IMG/VR virus record: IMGVR_UViG_3300050015_000489
Location: 1 to 20,823 of that record
From: a virus
Reading direction: 5' to 3' (one strand)
Length of the DNA stretch: 20,823 nt
Each line of letters begins with the position of its first letter. The stretch's first letter is position 1. Of the stretch, positions 1-10,127 are shown in pieces. Position numbers and translations under genes: made by a program. Below the pieces are notes generated by a model. That model searched no databases and was not told where the DNA came from. It saw only the letters and a list, made by a program, of their open reading frames with translations.

Positions 1-225
1 GGATAATACTATTTCTTTCAATTGGTTGAGGTCAGATCTCAAATTACCTATTTCAACAATTGCGTCGGATAATAATTTTTTCTCGGTAAGAATTTTTTCT
101 CGTTGGAGAATATATCGTGTTCTTGATTGTTTATCTGTATTTATTATACCATAACTATCAATATGCCTAGATAAATTTAGGTTATTATTTATAGGTATAT
201 AATCTGGTAATGTTTCTGTTGCCAT
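1..225 (-). CDS. Unidentified small phage protein, N-terminal part (cut by window edge)
   Basis: I do not recognise this gene. Translating the minus strand from the ATG at 225-223 gives 75 codons without a stop up to base 1, so the protein continues outside the window. It starts MATETLPDYIPINNN. From about residue 32 it becomes rich in Lys, Arg, Glu, Leu and Ile with a heptad-like spacing (for example REKILTEKKLL), which suggests a helix or short coiled coil. The start is well supported: a Shine-Dalgarno AAGGA (235-231) lies 5 nt upstream and overlaps the TAA stop of the preceding giant structural gene, so the two genes are probably translationally coupled. Its position in a late tail operon suggests a small structural or assembly protein, but this is inference only. 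A TATAAATA string at 186-193 on the minus strand lies inside the coding region. Confidence 0.7.
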   Translation of the reverse strand, partial: MATETLPDYIPINNNLNLSRHIDSYGIINTDKQSRTRYILQREKILTEKKLLSDAIVEIGNLRSDLNQLKEIVLS

Positions 226-233
226 AAAATTCC

Positions 234-3200
234 TTACGTTTCTAACGCGATTACCCTCAATTGTTCACAAAGTGGCACCGCGCTACTATTGGTAGATCTC
301 ATTACTATTTTGATTGAAAATTCAACAAATTCACCGATATAATCATTATGCCAATAATAATCTTTAAAATCGGTGATACTCTGTGCTGGAGAAAAATCAG
401 TATTAGGATCAGGAGTCATCAATACATAATCCTGACTGCCAAATGTAGCATTTGTGTTGGTTTCAAGTATTTTATAATATACATCAACTTGTGCTCCATA
501 AGGCCACATGATTGTAAGCCAAAAATGTAGGCTATTTGCTGGATTCTGTAAAACAACAGGTTTTGTAATATAAATTGCGGTATCTGTTTCACCATAAGGA
601 GCGGTTTCTGCCACATAATTAGGAGCGGCTCCAGATGGTATTGTAGCTGGTAATGACCCACTGATTCTATAATCAATACGATTACTAATCAATAGAGAAG
701 TACACCGAGTAGTATCAATCATAGGAGAAAGATTATCGGATAATGATGTTAAATCAATTTGCCAAACTAAACTCTTATTGGCATAGGTGCTACCCAAATT
801 TATCAAATAAGTTTCATTTGGTAAAGAAGCAACAACTTGTGGTTCAGATAAAATTGTATTCTGATTCGGGATAAATTGTGAGAATGGGAAACTTCCACCC
901 AATACTCGTTCATAAGGAATTTGAGTTCCGTGTGTGGAGGTTTCTGTTATTGCTCTCATATAATAATTGGTATTTGTGCCTGTAAAATTCAATTCATTTA
1001 CAATCGGCATAATTATATCATAGGCATAATTTCCCGTACATGTGAAAGCTACACCGGTCAATCCTGAAGAAGTGGCATTGACTGGGGTTCCACTACCATT
1101 TACAATTTGAATTGTATAACTATCTAATTCAGGATTTAGGATTAAATAAGTTCTGGATCCTAAAATTGTATCGGCAATTCCTGAAGCCCAAGATGAATTT
1201 CGTAAATCTCCAGTTACAGTAGGAACAATATAACTTACAGCGATTCCATTATAACTGGCTGCCCAATTAGCATTTCCCACTCCAGGTGGTATTGTAATTG
1301 TTACCGCACTACCAGAAGACATTCCATGGTTGGGTTGGTATATGCGAATGGTGTTTATTGCATTATAAGTTTGTATTGAAAGATTTGGTAAAGAAACAAC
1401 GGGCAATACCGGATTTTCCAATATAACTGTTCCTAAAACACTATAATTAAATACAGCACGATATAAGGTAAATTTCAATGCTTCTCCAGGAGAAGGAACC
1501 CATGTACTTGCATTTTGAGATTTGAATAATAATCCCGCATATGGAACTTGTGATATCAATGAATCTGTATTCAGAACATTATCTCCCAATAAAGCGGTCC
1601 ATACAAAATAATTATTACTATTTGATAATAGAACTATGGCATATTCAACCCCTTGTGGTAAATAAACAGGTGATGAAAATGGGAAATTTGTTGGTGTTGC
1701 CGCAGTAGAAGATACATTGATACTACTCGGATTCAAAACCACTGTGCTGAAAGGAACAACTGATTGTGTGGGTGTTCCATTTAGCATTTGTCTTATTTGT
1801 AGCGTTACGGGAATATTAGCATCTTTGGTAGCAAAATAAACATCAACAGAAGTAACACAATATCCACCGGATAATGTTCCAACCAAGAAAGATTGGGCTA
1901 ATGGGTCAATATAATCCACACCAGGAGCATATTCAAGTACTTGTTGTGATGTTGTAGTAGTTCCTAAATCAACCGTGGCAGTTTGTGAAACAGTTTGTGT
2001 TTGTATTTCAGGAACTCCAGTTGAAGTTATTGTTTGTTGATCCGTATCTAAAGTACCAGCGGCAGTATAGTTCGCGGTTGCATAAGTTGTAGTATTTGCA
2101 AGTACATTGTTTGGATCATTACATAATTTAAATACTCTAGTTCCTGTTCTAAATGCAGGATCTCCAGAAATTGTAGGATCAGGGAGATTGAATGTTCCCG
2201 ATACGGCACCCGCTGCATCAGTTATTAATGTACTTGGCGAACAATATGTTGTAACTGGTGTAATATCAAAAAAGGCGTAAACTTGTGTTAGAGGTTTCAA
2301 TCCCGTTGCGCTAAATGAAATACTATTGGCACGGCAATAAGGAACCATAGCAGTACTTACAGTTACATTATTTACTGTTTTAGTAGGTACATTAATTAAT
2401 GTGGTTGTAGTTCCTGTTGTGGACTGTTGTGCCGTTGAAGTTTCTGTGGCAGTAATTGTAACATAGACAGGATTACCAGGGGTTGGAGTAGTTGCTGGTG
2501 ATGAAAATTCATTATTACCTCCACCATCTACAACTCCAACCCAATCAGTTGTCCAGGCATTCCAAATAGTACCTAAAACATTTTCAGATTCTAATTGGGC
2601 TTGTGTGGCATTATACAATGAATTGTTAGTTATGGTTATATCTGGTAAATATGTAATACTAACCCAAGTATCAGTTGCAGGATTTAGAGTAATGTTGCCA
2701 ATAAATGTAAAAATATTATATGGGTTTATATTTTCTTGTCTTGAGGCTGTTGGTTGCGTCACAACAGGACTTTCAGTATATGGTAATGTCAAAAGGTTAT
2801 TATTTGGTTTTAGTGTTTGAAATTCTATATTAGAACTTTCCGTCGCATCATATACCATACCAATAGGATTGATATTATATGTAGGACGCATAATTTTATT
2901 CAAAGCATCCAAAGAATAATGAATATCTGGATTTGTATAATCGGCAACCGAATTATCCACAAAATTATCTACCACAAAACCAGATTGATAACGATTCAAT
3001 CCCGTTGTAGCATCTGGAATCTGCATATTGGCAGTTGTTTGTTCTAATAGATTCAAGGCTGTATAATATTCTAAATTAGAAATTCTTTGGTCTAAATTAC
3101 CAATATCAGCCATTGTATATACTTTATTGGGTATAGTTTTGATAGTAACTGATTGTGGAGTAAAAGTATACGCGGGATAAGTTATAATAGCTAATACCAT

Positions 3201-5792
3201 ACCACTTGAAGGATCAGAAGGAGCTAATGGTGTTAGTGAAGGTGTCCCTTGAATGACAGAAAACACCCCCGTTTCAGTTAAATATAATTTATCGACTCTT
3301 GCTAGGTAATAGGAAAAATCAGATACAACATCATCATTTGGTTTAACTAAATGACCTACAGTTCCATATATAGGTGGTAAAGGTACTGTATTTCCTCCTG
3401 TTGGAGAAGCAGAATCATTTACCCGTGGTCTAAAATCATAGCAATCACGTAAAGCATATTGAAAACCATTTGAACCATTATAAATGGGAATACGAGAATA
3501 CCAATCTGTAAATGAACCAAAACTTGTATAGCTATTTACATCAAAATAATCTCCTGACCCATGAGAAAAATAAGTATAAACAATATAAACATTAGTTGGT
3601 GCTGGATATCCCGCCAATAGAGTTAATGTTCCAAAATCATATCTGTTATCTCTTTGTCCATTATCAAATGTATACCAAGAGGTAATATTTTCACCAGTTT
3701 CATCTGTACCTAACCAAACACCTGTAATTTGATAAACATCGGCTTTACCAAGGTTTATCAGACTTGAGGGACCACTTACTGATAAAATTTGAGTGTTTAG
3801 TGTCTTTGTTTTTTCTGGTGCTATATTTTGTGTAACTGTTGCGGAAAGTTTTACCGTTAAAGCATGTAATGGCGCGTTGAATGTTAGTTGTGTTTCTCCT
3901 GAAGAAAATACTGGAGTAGCAGAAGTAACATCAATTAGTGTACCTTCTGTAGTTGTAGATGAAGTTTCTACGGTTGCTACATAATCAGTAATTTCCATCG
4001 CAGAAAAGATTTGATTTACACTGGTAGAGAAAGTAACTGTGCCACTGGACACACCCACAGAAGCAAAAACTTTACGGAAAGAATATGAAGTGGTAACATT
4101 ATTACTTTGATCTCTAACTGTTGATACCACATTTTGTGGTAAATTATAAATCAAAATATTATCGGCAGTATCAAATAATGTTATTGTTTGTAAAATATTT
4201 GCTGATCCACCTAAATTGGAGTTAATTGGTGAATTTACAGGTATTGTAGTTGTAGTTGGGAGAACTAATAGAAGATTATTAGTTGTATCCCAATCATATA
4301 CGGTTGCTGTAAGAGCACCCGAAGTAATGGTGCATACAGGGGAAAAACTTCCAACAACATTCACAATATCCAATTGAGTCAAAACATTTGCCGTTGTTGT
4401 TATTGTTCCATCAGAAACAGCAAATGAACGGATATCAGTTGTTTGATAACTACCCGTCAAACTTATATCAGCCAAGAAACATTGAAAAACTGGTCCAGGA
4501 CTTCCAATAGCTTGGAATGCCCCATCTTGAAATTGTAATCCTCGTAATGTTGCTGTTCCTATTACTGAAGTAAGAGGCGCTACACCATCAGTAACAATTG
4601 GGGTGCCATATAAATTTATTTGTGGTAAAGTATCATAATTTGGTATTCCAAATAAACGATTTATAAATACATAATTTCCTAAATAAGCTCTTGTATGGCT
4701 ATTCTGGAAAAAATTGGTTGATCTTGCTTTATTTAAAGCTACATATTGTTTGGAAATAGTTTGAATTTCATAACCTTGTACGTAGGCTTTACCGGGTTCT
4801 ACACCCAATGCTAATTCATCTTCCTGGCCACCTTGACCCGAAGTAAATATACCACCATTATTTCCATTCAATAGATCTTCATGTAAATCAAACCCAAATG
4901 GTGAAGTAATAAAATTACCATTTGCATCATATGTTCTCCGAGCAAGGGTATCTACTAAATCTCCTAATACAGTTTGTTGAACTTGAGATTGAATTATACC
5001 ATTAGAAATAACCATCAATGAAGTAAATTCACTATCAGGTACAGCATCCGACGCCAAAGCCACAAGATTTAAAACGATTTTATAACGATATGCTCCTGGA
5101 GCCGCATAATTGGGAGAACCAATCGCATTATCATATAATGATATATCTTCTTCAGGAGTAACGATTGTTTCGACCGCTTCTAATCCAACATTTACACTTG
5201 GGTATTGGTTATAATCTGCTAAACGAATAGTTTGTGAAACTACATTCAAAAATTTACCAAAAATGAAATATACACCATTATCAATTGAAGCCTCTGATGT
5301 AAGTCCTGTTGAATTCGGAGTAATAGCTTGGCAAACATCAACATTACTTGGCAAAACTTTGATTATTTCATTATCAGCAAATGTAGCTGTAGTATTATTG
5401 GTTCCTGAGGAAACATATTTGACATATATGGTATTGATATTGGCTTCTACCTGGATAACTTGCGCTATAACACCAGTTGTAACGCCTTGAATCTGAACAT
5501 TTCCAACAATAGTTGGATCTATCAAATTATAATCAACTGGAGCAGAAGAATATGTAGGATTAACCTTTACATAGGAAAGGTTTGTATCATATGTAATTTG
5601 TCCTGGGCTTACCATAGCCCCATTGGAAAATATATATGAACCAAACCGATTTATTTGTTCTCCAAAAATTGATTGTAATTGTGTAAGTTCCCGGGCTTGT
5701 AAGGCATACCCTGGACGGAACAAAATTTGGTAAAACTCTTTAGAAGGAGAATAATCATCAAAAATTGGGGCTGTTGCAAAGCTTAATGGCAT
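234..5792 (-). CDS. Giant DUF4815-type phage tail/baseplate structural protein (1852 aa)
   Basis: This is a large virion protein, probably at the baseplate or tail-fibre interface. The N-terminus carries the DUF4815 signature FRPGYALQARELTQLQ (residues 25-40), followed by a segment with YIFSNGAMVSPGQ. A DFRPR motif lies near residue 785, and GTIWNAWTTDWVG near residue 1072. Around residues 1295-1325 there is DPLAQSF followed by a DVYFATKD stretch, a pattern I know from large structural proteins of T4-like cyanophages. The middle is beta-rich, low in charge and Thr/Ser-rich, as in fibre-like proteins. There is no signal peptide, and there are only about 11 Cys in 1852 residues. Base composition is AT-rich like the baseplate genes, in contrast to the GC-rich gene just upstream. 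No Shine-Dalgarno is evident before the ATG at 5792; the 37-nt gap contains CTAAATA (5798-5804). The structural assignment is solid, but the exact location in the virion is not. Confidence 0.85.
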   Translation of the reverse strand: MPLSFATAPIFDDYSPSKEFYQILFRPGYALQARELTQLQSIFGEQINRFGSYIFSNGAMVSPGQITYDTNLSYVKVNPTYSSAPVDYNLIDPTIVGNVQIQGVTTGVIAQVIQVEANINTIYVKYVSSGTNNTTATFADNEIIKVLPSNVDVCQAITPNSTGLTSEASIDNGVYFIFGKFLNVVSQTIRLADYNQYPSVNVGLEAVETIVTPEEDISLYDNAIGSPNYAAPGAYRYKIVLNLVALASDAVPDSEFTSLMVISNGIIQSQVQQTVLGDLVDTLARRTYDANGNFITSPFGFDLHEDLLNGNNGGIFTSGQGGQEDELALGVEPGKAYVQGYEIQTISKQYVALNKARSTNFFQNSHTRAYLGNYVFINRLFGIPNYDTLPQINLYGTPIVTDGVAPLTSVIGTATLRGLQFQDGAFQAIGSPGPVFQCFLADISLTGSYQTTDIRSFAVSDGTITTTANVLTQLDIVNVVGSFSPVCTITSGALTATVYDWDTTNNLLLVLPTTTTIPVNSPINSNLGGSANILQTITLFDTADNILIYNLPQNVVSTVRDQSNNVTTSYSFRKVFASVGVSSGTVTFSTSVNQIFSAMEITDYVATVETSSTTTEGTLIDVTSATPVFSSGETQLTFNAPLHALTVKLSATVTQNIAPEKTKTLNTQILSVSGPSSLINLGKADVYQITGVWLGTDETGENITSWYTFDNGQRDNRYDFGTLTLLAGYPAPTNVYIVYTYFSHGSGDYFDVNSYTSFGSFTDWYSRIPIYNGSNGFQYALRDCYDFRPRVNDSASPTGGNTVPLPPIYGTVGHLVKPNDDVVSDFSYYLARVDKLYLTETGVFSVIQGTPSLTPLAPSDPSSGMVLAIITYPAYTFTPQSVTIKTIPNKVYTMADIGNLDQRISNLEYYTALNLLEQTTANMQIPDATTGLNRYQSGFVVDNFVDNSVADYTNPDIHYSLDALNKIMRPTYNINPIGMVYDATESSNIEFQTLKPNNNLLTLPYTESPVVTQPTASRQENINPYNIFTFIGNITLNPATDTWVSITYLPDITITNNSLYNATQAQLESENVLGTIWNAWTTDWVGVVDGGGNNEFSSPATTPTPGNPVYVTITATETSTAQQSTTGTTTTLINVPTKTVNNVTVSTAMVPYCRANSISFSATGLKPLTQVYAFFDITPVTTYCSPSTLITDAAGAVSGTFNLPDPTISGDPAFRTGTRVFKLCNDPNNVLANTTTYATANYTAAGTLDTDQQTITSTGVPEIQTQTVSQTATVDLGTTTTSQQVLEYAPGVDYIDPLAQSFLVGTLSGGYCVTSVDVYFATKDANIPVTLQIRQMLNGTPTQSVVPFSTVVLNPSSINVSSTAATPTNFPFSSPVYLPQGVEYAIVLLSNSNNYFVWTALLGDNVLNTDSLISQVPYAGLLFKSQNASTWVPSPGEALKFTLYRAVFNYSVLGTVILENPVLPVVSLPNLSIQTYNAINTIRIYQPNHGMSSGSAVTITIPPGVGNANWAASYNGIAVSYIVPTVTGDLRNSSWASGIADTILGSRTYLILNPELDSYTIQIVNGSGTPVNATSSGLTGVAFTCTGNYAYDIIMPIVNELNFTGTNTNYYMRAITETSTHGTQIPYERVLGGSFPFSQFIPNQNTILSEPQVVASLPNETYLINLGSTYANKSLVWQIDLTSLSDNLSPMIDTTRCTSLLISNRIDYRISGSLPATIPSGAAPNYVAETAPYGETDTAIYITKPVVLQNPANSLHFWLTIMWPYGAQVDVYYKILETNTNATFGSQDYVLMTPDPNTDFSPAQSITDFKDYYWHNDYIGEFVEFSIKIVMRSTNSSAVPLCEQLRVIALET

Positions 5793-5825
5793 ACTATTAT
5801 TTAGTCATCTTTAATTTAATTAGGA

Positions 5826-8800
5826 GCGTTTAGTTTGGTGTGGCGACACCTGAAACACGGGCGCTGTTTCCCAGCGGCCCGCAGGAGATCCGGTAGTAAT
5901 AAGGGGTTCCACTGGTTAAGCCAGTGACGGTTTTACCGCGCGCCAGCACGCCGCCAGAGTCGGTTGGATCAGAGGCGTCATTGGTAGAGGCGAAGGGGGA
6001 TGTAGAGGTCCCGATAGAGCAGGTATTCCCGTCCGGGGCGGTGTAGAAGAACGTCAGGTTCCCGGTCGCCTGCGAAATCACGCGCACGTTACGCACCAAA
6101 GGCCGTGGTGTCATGCCCCATACCGGGGTGTCGCATGTATCGACCGACCCACCCCCGCAACTGGCGGTATTACTCCCAAAATTCGCCTGCCCGTAGTACG
6201 CTACGTTCATTTCGTCCCAGGCGCGGCGGGCGGTGATGATCTTGCCTGTCCCTTCGTCGGTGATGGTCAGGTCGTGATCTACCGCCATTGCAGCGCTTGT
6301 AAGCAAAACATTCCCGTAGTTGCCGTCGATGGAATCGAAATATCCGGGCATCATCACCGGATACTGGGACATCTGAGCGCCTTGAGAGTGGCTGGCTTGG
6401 GTTGTATTGAGTTGCCCTGGCGTTACCGTGTATGTTGAAAACCCAACCCACATGCCTGAACTGCCGCCCGTCAACGTGACCTGGGAAGTCAGGCCAGAAT
6501 CGTTGTAGAACGAAATCACATATGGACTGGTCGTCACCACGCTAACATAAAAATCGCAGTTGTTGTTTAGCACCAGCGCGGCGTGATCCGGCGTGTTAGC
6601 TTTGCACGCTGAGTTGCCGACCATCCCGTTATCAACGGCGCTCGTTGCATAGACGCGAACAAGCTGCCCGCTGACGAACGCGGGGCTTGGCGTTCCCGAT
6701 AGCGTAACTTGGCTCAGGCTGGTGTTGACGGATGAAACCGATACGAAGTTTGTTGAACCTGCGGTTGCGGAGAATACCTCGTTGTCGATCTTCATGTAGT
6801 GCGGAAGATCGTACCAAGTGTTCACGTTAAGGTTATTCGAGGGTGGACCGCCAGCCTGCGAATTGTCGGCGCCGAGAAACTGAACACTAGTCGCCCCGGC
6901 TGAAATTGCTTGGGCGATAGTGACCGATGAGATAATTGCGGATCGCGCGGCTGTCCAGGTCTGAAGGTAGCCGTCATACTGGCTGTTGATCGCTGGGACG
7001 CTCACGCCATAACGGTAAAGGGTCGAGGCAAAGGCCGGGTATCCTTGGTTGAAATCAGAGTCTGCGATCAAATGAAGCTCGTGCTGAGAGATGATGGTCT
7101 GGCTGGGAAGCGCCAGAGGATATAGGTCAGTCACGAAGGCAAATGCCGATCCGTAATAGCCATTGAACCAAGGGCCGGTCGCCTGCCCAGTGACGGACGT
7201 ACTTACGCCGGTGACGAGTCCCTGGTCGCCTTGGGCTGGGAACAGAAGAGGATTGGGGAATCCCCGTGTGGACCCGTGCAGCCAATCCACATTGCCTTCA
7301 TACGCGCATCGCACCATGCGCCAGATGCTTGTCTCGGTAGACAAATTAAAGCCTGTACAACTCGTGCTGACCGGGCAGGCGGAATCGGGAGTGCAGGAAG
7401 TCCCTGTCGGTGAGAACGACCCGTTCGTGATGTTGAACTTCCCTTCGCGCGCCTCCAAATTATTGTTGAGTTTCTTCTGGAAATAGAGCTGTTCCGGTGT
7501 CCCATCCGGACTGACAGAGGCGGTAAAGCCAAGTTGCCGCACATCCCACGCATCAATACGTGGGGAGCCGGATGAGAATACCAGACCCCGTTTCTGCCAG
7601 CGATCCCAGTTCGCTCCAGGTACGCCCCCAGACCCGGCCGACGCATTCTGTCCGAGCAGCAGCCAATTTGTGAGCGCCCAATTTGCTTCGAGATAGATGT
7701 ATTTCCCAGTGAAGAGGTAAGCGGTGTAGAACGCTTCGGGCAGGTGAGCCGTGTCAGGACCCCATCCGTTGATATCCGGCGCAGTTATATTACAAATCAC
7801 GCTCCCGGTGTCCCCGGTAACACAGCTCACCATGCAAGTCGGTGTGGTACAGGAACTGTTTACCGTTGAGCCAGCAGGCGAAATCGGCGCGTCGCCGCCG
7901 CCTCCCGTGGTTGCGTGGCCGAAAAAGTCCAGCGTGGGGCGCACGTCGATGCTTACGCCTCGCCCAAACGCATTGGCGGAACTTCCAACGCCACTCACGT
8001 AGGTTGAGGATGTGCGGTTCTCCAAGAACCAGATCGGCGCATGCATAAAGCCCTTGGCGTTCCCCAAGACCACCGGCGCCAGGGTCGAATTGAAGCCGCT
8101 GGCGACATACCTAGAATCCCAACGTGACAACACCCCGTAGAACGGCCACGTTCCGCCTGCTCCGGTATCGAGAGTCTGATACTGCGCCCATCCCATGTGA
8201 GGGGCGACTGGGGTCAGTCCATCGCTGCGCGATGTCACTGCCGTCGCGCCAAGGTCGGTTGCATTGAACGCCGCCACTTCGAGCGCTATAGCGCTGGCCC
8301 CAATCGTTCTTCCGATGTAGGAAGGGACCGCTTTGCTGTATGTCACATACGCCAGGTTGAAATCGACATTCGCTGCTGGTTGGGTTGAGGACCAGCACGT
8401 TTCCATTACCCGTCCGAATGTCTCGATTACGAATGCAGCCGGTGCGGTGTAGCAGGCGGTCGTTTCCGCTGCCCCAGTGTAGACCACGAACGATTCAAGC
8501 CGCTGGTCCTGCGCCCGGTCCATCCAGCCGTTATCAATGATATTGTCCGTCTCGACATAATTCGTGCCGCCGGCCGGACTGGTGTAGAACGTGACCACGT
8601 AGGACGGTCGCATAGAGTTGTATTGCCCGGTTCCAGCGCTCCATGTTGCGCCTGAGTATGGGTCGGTGCATCCTGCGGTGCATTGCCATCCGAGAGACGT
8701 GGTGCGGGTCGTGTCACCGTTCTGGTCGTCCGCCGCTTCCCGCACAAGCACACTCGTCCGCAGCGGTCCGGATTCCAGATACTTCCACATCCCCGCGCCG

Positions 8801-9210
8801 ATCATGGCCCGTGCGTCACAGGGGACCGTGGAGCCGATCAGGCAGGACTCGGTGACGCCTCCGGTAGTTGCCGACCATCCTGCCCCCCAGGACCCAGACC
8901 CGCCGCCGGTGTTGAATGCAAGCATCGCAGCTTGGTTTAAGCCGGAGCCACTGGAAGAAGCGGAAGACGAAGATTCAAACTCAATAGTGATACTGGAACT
9001 GGCCGTGATGGTCTGCTCCATCGTGATAAGAGCAAATTTCACATAACCTGCCGCACAGCCGGAATCCGCAGGCCATCGGGTCTTTACGTCGGACTGCCAG
9101 TATGTGAGGATAGTGCCGCCGGTGTATGGGGCCGCATAGTTGCAGACTTCGCCTTGCGCGAAATAGCGGGGGATGGTCTGGAGGTGCTTCTGCGTTGTGC
9201 CAGACAGATC
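5826..9210. other. GC-rich compositional island 1
   Basis: The stretch is visibly richer in G+C than its surroundings: 34 of 60 bases in 6001-6060 and 37 of 60 in 8881-8940, against 25 of 60 in 3001-3060 and 17 of 60 in 15121-15180. The left border coincides with the stop codon of the 1150-aa gene. The right border falls inside the same gene, after the signal-peptide codons. Boundaries are by eye, to within a few tens of bases. Confidence 0.75.
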
Positions 9211-9282
9211 CCACCATACAATTGAATTAGAAAGTGCGAAGGATGAAATGGCAGTTAATATTAATAGTATAATTGTTTTCAT
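5830..9282 (-). CDS. GC-rich secreted 1150-aa protein, putative polysaccharide-active enzyme or adhesin with C-terminal FN3-like domain
   Basis: The N-terminus, MKTIILLILTAISSFALSNS, is a Sec signal peptide: a Lys followed by a hydrophobic core and a small-residue cleavage region near 16-18. The mature part has 22 Cys, many close together (for example around CTTPTCMVSC), which fits an oxidising extracytoplasmic setting. Near residues 508-540 a segment with AHLPEAFYTAYLFTGKY and many Trp resembles the helical (alpha/alpha) repeats of some polysaccharide lyases and hydrolases. Ser/Thr/Gly beta-rich segments follow, and the last ~90 residues look like a fibronectin type III domain (LTSGTPYYYRISC). 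I cannot name catalytic residues. Codons are GC-rich (34 of 60 bases G+C in 6001-6060), but the first ~24 codons are AT-rich. The gene begins 6 nt after the previous stop without a visible Shine-Dalgarno, suggesting translational coupling. It could instead be a host-binding fibre or a lysogenic-conversion factor. The ORF is certain; the function is tentative. Confidence 0.6.
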   Translation of the reverse strand: MKTIILLILTAISSFALSNSIVWWDLSGTTQKHLQTIPRYFAQGEVCNYAAPYTGGTILTYWQSDVKTRWPADSGCAAGYVKFALITMEQTITASSSITIEFESSSSASSSGSGLNQAAMLAFNTGGGSGSWGAGWSATTGGVTESCLIGSTVPCDARAMIGAGMWKYLESGPLRTSVLVREAADDQNGDTTRTTSLGWQCTAGCTDPYSGATWSAGTGQYNSMRPSYVVTFYTSPAGGTNYVETDNIIDNGWMDRAQDQRLESFVVYTGAAETTACYTAPAAFVIETFGRVMETCWSSTQPAANVDFNLAYVTYSKAVPSYIGRTIGASAIALEVAAFNATDLGATAVTSRSDGLTPVAPHMGWAQYQTLDTGAGGTWPFYGVLSRWDSRYVASGFNSTLAPVVLGNAKGFMHAPIWFLENRTSSTYVSGVGSSANAFGRGVSIDVRPTLDFFGHATTGGGGDAPISPAGSTVNSSCTTPTCMVSCVTGDTGSVICNITAPDINGWGPDTAHLPEAFYTAYLFTGKYIYLEANWALTNWLLLGQNASAGSGGVPGANWDRWQKRGLVFSSGSPRIDAWDVRQLGFTASVSPDGTPEQLYFQKKLNNNLEAREGKFNITNGSFSPTGTSCTPDSACPVSTSCTGFNLSTETSIWRMVRCAYEGNVDWLHGSTRGFPNPLLFPAQGDQGLVTGVSTSVTGQATGPWFNGYYGSAFAFVTDLYPLALPSQTIISQHELHLIADSDFNQGYPAFASTLYRYGVSVPAINSQYDGYLQTWTAARSAIISSVTIAQAISAGATSVQFLGADNSQAGGPPSNNLNVNTWYDLPHYMKIDNEVFSATAGSTNFVSVSSVNTSLSQVTLSGTPSPAFVSGQLVRVYATSAVDNGMVGNSACKANTPDHAALVLNNNCDFYVSVVTTSPYVISFYNDSGLTSQVTLTGGSSGMWVGFSTYTVTPGQLNTTQASHSQGAQMSQYPVMMPGYFDSIDGNYGNVLLTSAAMAVDHDLTITDEGTGKIITARRAWDEMNVAYYGQANFGSNTASCGGGSVDTCDTPVWGMTPRPLVRNVRVISQATGNLTFFYTAPDGNTCSIGTSTSPFASTNDASDPTDSGGVLARGKTVTGLTSGTPYYYRISCGPLGNSARVSGVATPN

Positions 9283-9288
9283 AAAATT

Positions 9289-10116
9289 TTAGAAATGTTT
9301 AATATCTATTGCTGTCCACACCGCAACCGGCGGTGTAACCGATCCAGATGTAATTTTACAAAGAGCTACTGTAACTGTATTAGCAGCACTAACTCCACCG
9401 GACCATTGAAATCCAGAACCAAAAATTGTAGCTGGCGGTCCAAGTAAAATTGCATCTCCTGTAACAACACCAGTAATTGTAAATGTTTGTTCATTACAAG
9501 TGGATTGAGCCATAGCTGACCCACTATTAAAAGTAAGAGTAGATGAACCTAATAAAAATGTAGGAACTGCACTTGTATCAATTGATGCCGGAGATCCTGA
9601 AGAACCATTACCAGTCAATCCTAATCCAGTTACTATAGTTGCACCCGAAGTCGCTTGTATTAATTCCCATGCATATGTGGATGCTCCTGTATTACTGCAC
9701 CCATACCAAGTTGAATTAATTGCGGCGGCGTTTGATTGAGCGTATAGTCTACCAACATGACTAGAGGCATTACATAATGTGCTAGACGGCGTGCCACTAC
9801 CTGACCATACTCTAAAAGATGTTGCCGAACTAAAATCATCACTACCAGTCCATAAATTAGTTCCCGCAAGTATTGGTAATAACGTCCATGTATTTGTTGC
9901 GGTACAATAATATTGTAAATTGTTTGTAATATCAACATCTAGATCTTTACCCGCAGTACAATTTTTGGATCCTTGTGGTGTACCAGAACTAGTTTGGAAA
10001 TTAATTTTACCATTTATTGCACCAGAAAGATTTGTAGACGATGTAAGAGAACTAAAATCAGCCCATTGGGCAAACGCAGGTATTGTAAGAAATATAAGTA
10101 AACAAAAATGTTTCAT
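9289..10116 (-). CDS. Signal-peptide-bearing tail-fibre-like protein (275 aa)
   Basis: The N-terminus MKHFCLLIFLTIPAFAQ is a textbook Sec signal with an AFA/Q cleavage site after residue 16. The mature protein has six Cys that fall in three pairs: C53/C71 and C115/C140, each inside a small module (C...YYC..TNTW and C...GRLY...WYGC...YAW), and C207/C253 bracketing the C-terminal domain. The Cys-GRLY-Cys-W module and a C-terminal domain with GDAILLGPP and VSAANTVTVALC look like pieces of bacterial and phage fibre or adhesin proteins, especially those seen in soil bacteria; this family resemblance is from memory, not a search. Composition is AT-rich throughout, unlike the two GC-rich neighbours. 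A Shine-Dalgarno AGGAAA lies about 9 nt before the ATG. A likely role is a host-surface binding fibre or exported adhesin. The signal peptide is odd for a virion protein. Confidence 0.65.
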   Translation of the reverse strand: MKHFCLLIFLTIPAFAQWADFSSLTSSTNLSGAINGKINFQTSSGTPQGSKNCTAGKDLDVDITNNLQYYCTATNTWTLLPILAGTNLWTGSDDFSSATSFRVWSGSGTPSSTLCNASSHVGRLYAQSNAAAINSTWYGCSNTGASTYAWELIQATSGATIVTGLGLTGNGSSGSPASIDTSAVPTFLLGSSTLTFNSGSAMAQSTCNEQTFTITGVVTGDAILLGPPATIFGSGFQWSGGVSAANTVTVALCKITSGSVTPPVAVWTAIDIKHF

Positions 10117-10127
10117 AAGTAAGTTTC

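Noticed and set aside
186-193. TATAAATA on the minus strand inside the first-listed partial gene
   Set aside because: It is within codons for PINNN and no start codon with a ribosome site is seen just downstream; chance is likely in AT-rich DNA.
4662-4669. TATAAATA on the plus strand
   Set aside because: Antisense and internal to the giant structural gene, with no plus-strand gene to drive.
5798-5804. CTAAATA before the giant structural gene as a reduced late promoter
   Set aside because: Only 5 nt from the ATG and a partial match; likely AT-rich chance, although it does sit in one of the few intergenic gaps.
5793-5829. Possible terminator after the 1150-aa gene
   Set aside because: The gap is AT-rich but has no stable GC stem followed by a T run on the minus strand.
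8618-9046. 142-codon plus-strand open frame (and 7203-7646 on the minus strand in another frame)
   Set aside because: Both are shadows of the GC-rich 1150-aa gene; their composition follows from that gene's codons and no ribosome site or family motif supports them.
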